DNA of 64,000 nucleotides from Nematopogon swammerdamellus (lineage: Eukaryota; Arthropoda; Insecta; Lepidoptera; Adelidae): assembly GCA_946902875.1 (NCBI GenBank), contig OX336354.1, forward strand, positions 9,211,247-9,275,246. Direction: 5' to 3'. Below the pieces are notes generated by a model. The model did no database searches, was not told where the DNA came from, and worked only from the letters and a program-made list of their open reading frames with translations. Of this stretch, positions 25,601 through 37,600 are shown piece by piece (positions within the stretch are counted from its first letter, which is position 1; every line of letters starts with the position of its first letter). The position numbers and the translations under genes are program-made.

Positions 25601-28600
25601 CTGCCCCACAGGTAAACCTGCGCGAAGTGCACGCTGCACCACAGGTAACGGCGTGTGGAGGACGCGCTGCCCCACAGGTAACCTCGTGCGGAGGACGCGC
25701 TGCCCCTCAGTTAAACCTGCACGAAGAGCACGCTGCACCACAGGTAACGGCGTGTGGAGGACGCGCTGCCCCACAGGTAACCTCGTGCGGAGGACGCGCT
25801 GCCCCTCAGTTAAACCTGCGCGAAGAGCACGCTGCACTACAGGTAACAGCGTGTGGAGGAAGCGCTGCCCCACAGGTAACCTCGTGCGGAGGATGCGCTG
25901 CCCCTCAGTTAAACCTGCGCGAAGAGCACGCTGCACCACAGTTAACGGCGTGTGGAGGACGCGCTGCTCCACAGGTAACCTCGTGCGGAGGACGCGCTGC
26001 CCCACAGGGTAATCATGCGCGAAGAACGCCCTGCCCCACATGTAAGCGCCCGTTGAGGACGCGCTGCCCTATAAGTAACCTCGCGCTAAGAACTCGCTGC
26101 CCCATAGGTAACGGTGTGTTGAGGACGCCCCGCCTACAAGTAACCTCGCGCTAAGCACGCGCTGCCCAACAAGTAACCTCGTGCGGAGAAGGCGCTTCAC
26201 CACAAGTAACCCCGCGCTAAGAATTCGCTGCTCCACAGGTTACCGTTTACTTCGTGCGGAGGACGCGCTGCCCCACATGTAACCCTGCGCTAAGAATGTC
26301 CTGCATCACAAGTAACGGCGTGTGGAGGACGCGCTGCCCCACAAGTAACCTCGCGCTAAGCACGCGCTGCCCAACAGGTAACCTCGTGCGGAGAACGCGC
26401 TGCACCACAAGTAACCCCGCGCTAAGCATTCGCTGCCCCACAGGTTACCGTTTACCTCGCGTAGAGGACGCGCTGCCCCACAGGTAACCCTGCGCTAAGA
26501 ACGTCCTGCAACACAAGTAACGGCGTGTAGAGGACGCGCTGCCCCACAAGTAATCTCGCGTTAAGCACTCCCTGCCCCACAGGTAACCTCGCGTGAGGAA
26601 TGCGTTGCCCCACAGATAACCTCGCGCGGGGGATGGGCTGGCCATATGTAACCTTAGCAGGTTAGTCGCGTTAGTAGCGTGTCACTGACTGTCTGCCTAT
26701 GTTTAGAATTATATTCAGAACTCGAGTATCTACTAAAGTACAGTATGGCATCAATATGATTCTCCTCGCCACCATTATATTTCATTGTCATGTTAAAATT
26801 TTATTAGTCTGTATGTAACATTTTGAACATTGTATGTTGTATCATTTTCAGACCTTCGATGCCCTCACTGAACTACTACAAGCACGTACTCAGGAAGGAT
26901 TTCTTTGGAGCTGAAAAAAACTGCGCGGGAGTCATAGCTGTGTAAGTGTGATTCTCTAAGGCCCGGACTAGATTGAGTCGTTTTTGCCAACAGTCGAGTG
27001 AAATAGGCCACGCTTCCAAAACGACGCTCCATATAAATGTATGGAGTTTTGACCCGTCGACTACATGCACAACTCATGCAAGTCGAGAGCGTGCTGAGTT
27101 GAAAAAATCCACTGCATGTTGCGTTTTCTTCGACTGGACACGAGTCGAAGTTGTCGACTTGAGTTAACAGAACGCATGGAGTTGTATGACGCCGACTACA
27201 CGCGGTCTCGGCGAATCGAATTTTTCGACTTCTCCAGTCGAGCTCGTGGAGCTGCCAAACATAAGATTGTCACTAAATTCAAGTTATCCATCCTTGATGC
27301 ACATCCGACTCCAAGAGCGGCCGGCGACAGAGTAGAATATTTTTATTCAGCACGACATGTAGTCCACAAGAGGCGTGGCAGGTGTTTTTTCGACTGTTGA
27401 AAAAAATGACTCTATCTAGTCCGGGCCTAAGAAATGTTGATTGATTGACAAGGCACGTGTGGCTGCATCAGCAGCCACAGGTAATGTCGTTCCGTTATTT
27501 GTCCTGTCGGAGCTAGATGCCATCCCATCATCATCTTTTGTCGTGCCGACTGCACTGGACTGAAACGAAAACACTGCTTCGGCTGAACTTAATTCTGTGC
27601 TCACCTAGTAAGTAAAATTTATCAAACTCGGAAAGGTACTAACTTTGGTACTAAACGAGGAGTGGTGTTAGTCGCTGTGTCTGACCTTCTTTTGAACTTA
27701 TGGGCATAGACACCCGTGCCATGCAGGTTGTCAAAAAAAAAAAGACTAAGAAATTACAAATAATTAATTGTGACTTGCAACTTTGGCAGACACGGCGAGC
27801 CGTGGGCAGCGTTCAGGGGGCAGGTGGCTCGCGTGGTGCTGAAGGCGGACGCGGCGGCGCGGTACGCAGAACCAGTCGCCGGTGTTGCTGACGCCTTCGT
27901 ACAGAGGTATGGTCTTCGCCCTCGAAATCCAGCGAAAGGCCATAAAAGGATGAATGGTATTGTATTGTTCTCTGGTATTGTTGATTTGCATTGTGATATT
28001 TTTCAATTACGCTAAACTAAACTTTACTGCATTAGACATAAGGATAGATATCACATGGCTAAATCTTACCTGTGCTTAATGCTTTTATTGCTCTCAGCTG
28101 CATGTATTGGACTTGTCTAACATGTATTGAACAAGTCATAATTTTAAGAGCATTCTATTGGTTCTGTGAGAATGTATGGGCAAGAACACTCGCCTGATAT
28201 GAACTTGTGTTTTTCAGTTTTCTTTGCGATTTCAGTTACGTTAATCACCTTTCTATGGATAAATAAATACAACGTGTATCTAACTTGAAAAAAAATACAC
28301 ACATCGCCATTGGTTAAGCCGTTCTCAAACGAAGTTACAAACGATAGAACAGGCAGACAGACTGCAGGCGTTTTTATTATTATTATTATTTTTTGGGCTT
28401 TTAACAATGATTTGTTAATATCAGCTCCATAGTACTCATCTCACTTAGTGCTCAGAGTCCCTAAGCGTTGCCGATGTATAATAATATAATAAAGTGATGT
28501 TTATGTATGTTTGAATGTCGCGAAACAGAGTCCGAGCGGTGCGAGACCATAAGCTGGAGATGCCAGATGACTTCCTAAACGAACTGCACAAGTGGTCGCT

Positions 28601-31600
28601 GGAATGTAAGTCTACTCAACTTAGCTACTCAAATGTTAGGCATATTACATATAAAAAGCGGTCCAGAGCGAGTCAGGCTCGCATAAATTATGATTCCGTA
28701 CTAAAACAAACATATTTTTTCCTTCGAAAATTACATTGTCGAAAAAACTGCATTCTTCCTGTAATCTATGGTTTAATATCTACTAACCCTATGAAAGTCA
28801 AAATTTTAGCTTTAGAAACATGGAGAAGAAGCGGCGGTTGTTTGCACATTTTTAGCTATATCATTTAAATACCACTGAATTTAAAATTGTACAATATATG
28901 TTTTTAGAATCCAAATGATAGCCCACACGTTTAAACTTTTTTTGGTTTGGCATCAGATTGGCCCCCCATATTAATGTAAAATAATTTTTATACTTGTTTT
29001 TACTAGCAATATATGTGCGCGTGATCAAGATCTATCTTCATGCCAAATTTCAAGTTTCTACGCTACTTAGTTTTCGAGAAAAACTTCTGTGACCGACGAC
29101 GGACGGATATCGGAGTGGAGTAAGCTACATCACCTACAACATCCATGATGTCACCCCATAACACCGGGTGAACTTGGTGCCACGTCAGTGCTTCCCTTCG
29201 GTCGTGCCGGCTACACTGAACTGGACGGAAAACACAAACTATTTACATAGCCGTTTCGACCGACCTTTCATTCAGTGCGGTGGTACCAACCGGGCGGGTT
29301 AAACCCTACCACCAAGTACGATTAGGAGGGAAGGGACCTACAGTTTTACGAGGAATCCGAACCTCGGTCAGCCTCCAACGGTCAGCGGTCACCCATCCAA
29401 GTACTGACCGCACCCAGAGTTGACTGTCTGCACCACTGAGCTATCGAGGCTGACACGATATGTGTATGTGTGTGTTTATTTTAAACAGTGAGTATTTACT
29501 CGCAGCCCTAGCGCTGGTAGCGTTGGACACCCGCCTGGGCTGCCTCGACGCGGTGTCGTCCAACTCGGAGACACAGAGCCTGATCGACGCCGTGCAAGTG
29601 TTCTTCCTGTCGGTTGGGGAGCTTGAGTTGCGCGCCCCCTGGTGGAGGATATACCCGACCGCTATGTTCAAGAGATACATCGCTGCTTTGGACACTATAC
29701 TTGGGTGAGAGAACTATTAACTAACTGCTAGGGAAACTTTCTCAGGTGGAAAAACTGTACTCACCGGAAGGAATCTCTTTAAGGCATAAGTCCGCCTGTG
29801 CACCTCATGTAAGTGTTTTAATATGTAGGGGAGCGCATGAAAATCAGCTGTGTGGGATTCCTTTCCATTATATGTTTATGTTTTATTTATATTTCTTTAA
29901 ATTGTTTTTGTGAAAATAATTTTGTGATGAATAAATAATTCTTTCTTTCTCTCTTAATTGTATTTTAATTCCCGACGCAAAAAGAGGTTTTAAGTTTAAC
30001 GAGTGTGCGTATGCGTGTATGTGAAGGTGCATGCATGGGTGTGTCTATCTGTGGCGTCGTAGCTCCCAAACGAATGGACTCATTTGGAAGCGGTTTGTTT
30101 ATTAAAAAGCTGGTTTTATGATATGTTTATGTAGCATATAATCTTTATCTATGTATGTAAGTACTTAAAAATTGGCGGACTGATATATGTAAGGCAAACT
30201 AAAGGAACGCCTCCAGTTTACCTACACGGTACTTGAAATTTGCATTAAATAAACTGTGAACTAATCTAATCTAATCTTAACAAATATGATTAATTAATTT
30301 ATTTATTAACAAAGGACACATTGTGACTATCTTAAAATAATTAACATATTAAAAAATCACGTATTCCCCATACAATTTTCATCTAAATGACCCGATGACG
30401 GGAAAGTGCCCATAACACTCGCGGTATTTCCCTTCTGTACAGCCATGCTAAATAAATGTACTAATCTGTATCTAACTCAGAATCACCAGCCGTACAAATT
30501 CTTTATGAGCAGACAGATTATTATTACATGGCAAACAGAAGTTTTCCTGTTACCTCACACCTAAAAATCTGTACCTACACGTCGACGGGTATCAAACCCA
30601 CGCTTCTATCAACAAAAGCTACCATACACTAAGGTTTATTTTTTAATTTTTATGAAAAAAAAAAACAATGGGTTATCACCTACAACATCCGTGATTTCAA
30701 CTCATAACACCTTGGTGAACTAGGTGCCACGCCAGTGCTGCTCTACGGTCGTGCCGGCTATACTGAACTAGACGGAAAACACGAGCGATTCACATAGCCG
30801 CTTCGATCGACCTTTCATTCAGTGCTGTGGTGTCAACCCGGGCGGGTTGAACCATTTAGAAAGTTAAAAAGGGAGGGAGGGACCTACAGTTTTACGTGGA
30901 ATCCAAACCACGGTCAGCCTCCAATGGTCGACCGGTCACCCATGCAAGTTCTGTCCGCGCCCAGGTGTGCTTATGATCACGAACTGCAGTCGACCGAGCG
31001 CACCACTGAGCTACCGAGGCTGACCAATCAAGGTGAAGTGATATGCAAATGAACTTCATAATGATAAAATCACGCAACATACTCGTATCTAAACACGACA
31101 TACACTTTAACTAACATTCGCTTATAAATATCTCTCAAAATTATTTATTTTTTTAACGGTCAGTACAACTATCAGTGGACTGATACAGGCTGATGATGAT
31201 GATGATGATGACAAATAGCAATCTATTGATACTAGTATTAGTTTTGAAAGATGTTGTTGAGAGTAGTAACCCTGAAAATTATTTATTTCAAAAGGCAAAT
31301 GTTGGCAAATTAAACTAACAAACAAGACTTTGACTTTGAAGCGCCTTTCATTCACGTATTGTGGTTCGAAACTCGAACACAAACAAAACGCGGTGGAAAA
31401 ACAAGGAATAAATTAATCGAAAAAAAAAATATGTTTATCGACCACGGCTCAGCCCATAAAACCTAGGTGAACTAGGTGTCATGTCATTGCTTCCCTTTTG
31501 GTCGTGCCGGCTACACTGAACTGGGCAGAAAACACGATATTTACGAGTACATAACAGCTTCGACCGACCTTTCAGTCAGTGCGGTGGTAGCGACCCGGGT

Positions 31601-34600
31601 GGGTTAAACTCTAGCAACGTAACTAGGAATATATACATAGGTACAATGTAGGACCTAATTAATTGCATCTTGCAGTGAATCCGTTATCTTAACCAGAGTA
31701 CAGTACCATAAACTTAAGAAAAATTTTAAACCATAAAAATATAAAATATATACATTAAATACATATTTATATACCACCAACAGGTCAGAGGCCAAAGTTT
31801 GACTATAAGAAATCACTTGCAGTGATAAGTCCGCCTTTGTGCAGTCCTGTAGTCCCGCAGGTTTCTTTTCGTGTACTGTTTTTCTTTCAATTGTGTGCAA
31901 TATAGAGTTTATACTATACCTATTTTATTATGAATTAAATACTTTTTTACACCAATATTTGGTTTTAGTTATTTTTATAATATATATTTTATGATATAAT
32001 ATTTTTTATGATATTTCGACTTATTGGTCGTCGTTCGATAAAAAAAAATCTAATGTACAAAATATCACTTTATTAAAAAAAAATTATTAAAACTACACGT
32101 AACTAAAGATAACTGAATTAACCATAAAAATAAATCTAACTATGAATAAAAATAATCGTCCGTAGCATGGTCCCAATGACTGAACCAAAATATATATTAT
32201 AAAAATAACTATTCTATTAAAAACATACACACCACACATTGCACCCTGATATTCTGGGTACCAAAAAAAATTAATGCCATAAAACATGTTTCCAGCGTAA
32301 CCCTCCGTCACGTGCAGCGTGCGCTTGAAGTGCTGGAAGAGGAGGCCAGGAGCGCTGGTGCATCCTCCAGCGCGGCTGGCGACGGCAGCAGGTCGCTGCT
32401 GCAGCAGCTGGTCGCCACTTCTGGAGCGAGGGTCGCGAGCGTGGCCGCTCTGGACCTGTTCCTCGTGGGGATTGATACGGCAAGTGTTTCTATTGGTTGT
32501 GCCGTGTCGCGAGTTGGGCTGTGTTTGTATTGTGTTTTTAGTTCTAGGGAAATAGTTCGCAGCAATAGTTTGGATTTTTTAGGGTTCCGTACCTTAAAAG
32601 GTACTTCCGTATCCATCCGTCTGTGACAAAGAGTTTTCTCGAAAACTACTCTTATGTCTTTTTATGACCTTTGCGAATCCAGTAGCAATTGTACGAAAAT
32701 ACTCTTGAAAAAATTAAATCTATAAATCTGTGTGTATGTGTAATAAAAGTTTTCCAGATTCAGTATCAAACAATTATTTTAAACTATCCATTTACAAAAT
32801 GAAATAATTAGTGTAAACAAAAAAAAAAAATTGCTGCCTTGAATGATTCAAGTGAATCTTTTATAAGTATAAATTTAACTTTTATTAATGACATTGTACC
32901 CATATAATATATGGATTCATTAACCGCAATGTGGGCATGGTTAATTAATTCTTTCACCTCCAAACATCATACAAATTATTTAAACAAATTTCTTCATGCC
33001 TTCCAGACATCCAACGCAGTAGCCTCAATCCTTTACCAGTTATCACTGCGTCCGGAGGTGCAGGAGAGGCTGTATGAAGAGATCTGTAGCGTGGCGCCTT
33101 CGGGACAACTGCAGTCCGGTGATATCAACCGCATGGCTTACCTTAAAGCTTGCATCAAGGAAGTTCTGAGGTAATAAGGCGTGGAAAACAATTTATTCAA
33201 CAAGCAAACAATAATTACACTAAGCGGCGGGTGGCCGAGTGGTTTGGTCATCGGCTTCTCATGCGAGAGATCCGAGGTTCGAATCCGGTCGTCGTGTACC
33301 AATGAGTTTTTTCTTACGAAAAAATTTACGTGCATACCTACACCTACTGCTTCACCATCACCGTTCGGAACCGGTGTAAAACTGTAGGTCCCTTCCCTTG
33401 CCCAAATCCTAGGCGGTAGGCTCAAATTGTAGCCTACTGGGTTGGTACCACCGTACTGGATGTAAGATGGCCGCATAGCAGCCTCGGCTGTGTTCTCCTC
33501 TAGTCCAGGTATAGCCAGCAATCCAGGGAAGTCTCCGGTATGGCACCTACCTTCTCGGAGGTGATATTGGCTGGTCGGAGCATGCGCTTTGGCTTCTCCG
33601 ACTCAGCCACCCATACCGGTAACATAAAAAAAAAAAATTATTAAAATTAAAATTTACATAACTATATAAAAGTTTGGACTGGTGATGGAGCGGAGTGTTA
33701 CAAGGACACTCGCCGTAATCCCACGTTGTATGTATTCCAATGCTGACACTCTGTTTGAGGTATCTCTTCGAACGAGAGTCGCTGAAATAGTTTTTAATGT
33801 TGAGCCTAAAACGTGCATTAGGGTTTTTGCTTCCTTACTCCAGGGGCCGAAAGTTTCTACTGAAAAAGTCAAAAATTCGTATGTTTCTTCGATATATTTC
33901 GATATATTTAGGTAATAACTAATAATAATTTATCTTTTTTTGTTATCTTCAATTCATTTATTGTATTGTCACGAGCAGATGCTGCTTAGCATTCATTTTA
34001 TCCTTGTACAACATGATCAGTGCTGTATTCATCATAATTTTCATTTTCATCATCGTGTTTATCATAAAGTTTAATTTCACCTTCGTCATCGTCGTATTTT
34101 TTTGTCATTGTCATTACAATAATTGAGGTGTCTTTGTTCTTTCCTTTTGTTAATTTTTCTCGTTTTAGAGTTTCGTAGCCAAATTTCAAAACAATTATAA
34201 TTTCGTCCTGTCTGTCTGTTTGTCTGTCCGTCATTTTACATACAGCGATTTTACTCAGAGGCTATTGACACTATATAGATGAAATTTGGAAGGAAGGTGT
34301 GTTCTATGAACCGTTACACAATGGTGTGGTGAAATTAAGGAAAACAAATTAGGGGTGGCACTCCATACATGTGAATGAGGGATGAATTTTTTTTTCCGTT
34401 ATGCGCTTCTAATGTCGTAAAAAGTATCCCCCCCCCCCCCCCCCCCCCCCCTAACTTTTCAAGTATACGGTGAAAATTTTAAAACATGTAAGGTGGTAGA
34501 ATATAAAAACACTTTCAATTTAAATTATTTTGCTTAAGATATGTCGTGTAGTTTTTGAGAAATGGGATTTTTTTTTTTTATGGAAACTGACACGGTTGGC

Positions 34601-37600
34601 TACATCACCTACAAAGTCCGTGATGTCAGCCCATAACACCGGGTGAACTAGGTGCCATGTCAGTGCTTCCCCCTTTGATCGTGCCGGCTACACTGAACTG
34701 GTCGGAAAACACAGACTAATTATAGCCGTTTAGACCGACGACGTTTCATTCAGTGCGGTGGTACCAACCCGGGCGGGTTAAACCCTACCACCGAGTAAGA
34801 TTAGGAGGGAAGGGACCTACAGTTTTACGAGGAATCCGAACCTCGGTCAGCCTCCAGGGATATTCACGATTACATCGTGAACGTTTTTCCCGACTACGGA
34901 GCTCTTCACTGTGCTTGGTCCGACAAGCACTTGGCCGATTTTTCTTCTCCGTGGGCCTTTCGAACTTCGGGGACTTCGTTCATTTTAAATGTAAAATAGA
35001 GAAATTACCGAAATATTGATGATACATAGAAATATTGAATATTACCTAACATATTATTATTTCCAGAATGTATCCAGTGGTCATTGGGAACGGACGTCAA
35101 CTCACCAAAGACACGATCATATGCGGCTATAACATTCCTAAAGGGGTAAGCAGTGTTTGAAAACACTAATTCGGCTGAAAATCTATAGGTGCGGCAGAAC
35201 AGCGATTGGCGCCCGTTTTCCCCCTGCCGGCGATCCATGTTCCTTGCTCTGTGATAGATGCAAAAGGGGCAAGGGCATCCGGAACCATTTAAGTTATTCT
35301 TTTCTAATCTTAGTGTCGATTAGAAAAGAATAACGAGTCTACACGAAGAGTTTACGCTAATATTATAAAGAGGTAAAGTTTGTAAGTTTGGATGTAGGAG
35401 GTAATCTCCGAAAATACTCATCCGATTTTAATTCTTTGACCAATATTTAGAACGGACCTTCAGGATGATTTTTGTATCGTGTGGGCCCGGTACTTTAAAA
35501 AAATAGCCCCACTGCATCTCTCCCCGTGTATGTCGTAAAAGGTGACTAAGGGATATGACCCCTCTTATATTACTAGGTGGTAGGGTTTAACCCGCCCGGG
35601 TTGATACCACCACACTGAATGAAAGGTCGGTCGAAACGGCTATGTAGATAGTTTGTGTTTTCCGTTCAGTTCCGTGTAGCCGGCACGACTGAAGGGAAGC
35701 ACTGACGTGGCACCAAGTTCACCCGGTGTTATGGGCTGACATCACGGATGTTGTCGGTGATGTAGCCAACCGTGTCAGTTTCCATAAAAAAAAAAGAAAA
35801 CCTAAAATTGTGGGTTCCTTCCCTTCGTAAGTAGGTGGTAGGGTTTAACCCGCCCGGGTTGGTACCACCGCACTGAATGAAAGGTCGGCCGACCTATGTA
35901 GATAGTTCGTGTTTTCCGTCTAGTTCAATGTAGGCTATGCGAGCGAAACCGCGAGCAAAAGCCAGTTTTCTAATAAATTTTCGTATGAGGAGTCGGTATG
36001 CTTTCACTGGCTGATGACTCTAGGAGCGCCTTACAGTGATGCGTACGATATGCTCGCACATACACTTCTAGAGTGGCGTGAATATGCACCGGTCAGGCCG
36101 GCATGGCATTTGCAACCCCCACGTACTACCGAACGTCCACGGGCGTCGTTAGACACCTTATTAGTGGCTCGGCGCCACATGACACGTTTTCTAAAAAAAA
36201 AATTGCGTCAGAAAATTTTAGCATACATACATACATTCCACACACGCTGTATCCCGACAATCAGGGTAAGCAGAGTAATCGGTGCTGTGCTGCAACAACT
36301 CTGGACAATTGCAACACAACATTGACCACCACGTTTAGCAAAGTAGTCGGACAAGATAACTATCCGGCAGCAAGTAAAGCACGAAGACTCACCTGCTGCA
36401 CGACTCGGTGGAAGGACCGCGCCAAGGTGAGAGGTGGCTAGCCTGGCGCACGGCATCTCGTCCTTATCCCTTATGCCTGGTTGACACGATGCGAGTTCAC
36501 GCACGAGAAATGCTTCTCGAACGCATTCACGCACCGTGTAGACAGTTCTCGCAAGCTCGCATGCGTGCACGAACGCAGCGTCGTTCGCGCGCGAACGAGT
36601 TCATGCATGTTTATTAGTTGGCGTTCGAGAGGAGCGTCTCGCACGAAGTTTGTTGGTGCAAAAAAGTTTTCTTAGTGGTTTTTGGTTGTTTACGGCACCA
36701 TGACAAAATGGACTGATGTGCAAATGATTGAGTTATTTTTATATAATATACTTATCCATTTCCTTATCCACATAGATCTCAGATGACTCCCTTCTTATAT
36801 TACTAGGTGGTAGGGTTTAACCCGCCCGGGTTGGTACCACCGCACTGAATGAAAGGCCAGTCGAAACGGCTACCTGTGTAAATAGTTTGTATTTTCCGTC
36901 CAGTTCAGTGTAGCCGACACGACCGAAGGGAAGCACTGACATGGCACCTAGTTCACCAATGTGTTATGGGCTGACATCACGGATGTTGTAGGTCTATGTA
37001 AATAGTTTGTATTTTCCGTCCAGTTCAGTGTAGCCGACACGACCGAAGGGAAGCACTGACATGGTACCTAGTTCACCAATGTGTTATGGGCTGACATCAC
37101 GGATGTTGTAGGTCTATGTAAATAGTTTGTATTCGACCGAAGGGAGGCACTGACATGGCACCTAGTTCACCAATGTGTTATGGGCTGACATCACGGATGT
37201 TGTAGGTGATGTAGCCAACCGTGTCAGTTTCTATAAAAAAAAAAAGATCTTTTCTGTTTTTTCTTCTTTATTTTGTTTCTTATCAAACGCCGTGTTATAA
37301 TAAACGCTAAAATTGTACCAAAACACGCCAAACCTTCGTCTACAGACTCCATTTTTGCAACTGTCAAAACAGAGAAACACAGACGAGCTCGAACGAGATG
37401 TGGAATAGTGTAAACAGTTCCACGAACGCTTCACGAATGCGAGTTTTCTCGTTCGAGAAGGCGGCATGCTTCTCGTGCGTGAAACCTCGCATCGTGTCAA
37501 CGTACCATAAGTCGCCTTTTACGACATGCACGGGGAGAGACGCAGGGAGGCTATTCTTTTTAAGTACCGGCCCCATACGGTTTAGCAAAATAAATAAAAA

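Larger units (their letters stand above)
36225..37585 (+). mobile_element. Dispersed element E, split by an inserted MITE
   Basis: The left part (36225-36474) runs from CCACACACGCTGTATCCCGA to CTCGTCCTTATCCCTTA. The right part (37508-37585) resumes with AAGTCGCCTTTTACGACATG and ends ACCGGCCCCATACGG. The intact copy at 7605 joins these two parts directly, which dates the MITE after this element. Confidence 0.75.

Noticed and set aside
24971..26041. Open frames of about 350 codons on both strands with 11-residue repeats
   Set aside because: They come from the 33-bp minisatellite, whose unit length is a multiple of three. They have no splice or start context and no domain, and lie in P450 intron 2.
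25130..26652. CRISPR array
   Set aside because: Units are contiguous with no unique spacers and derive from a eukaryotic exon/intron boundary.
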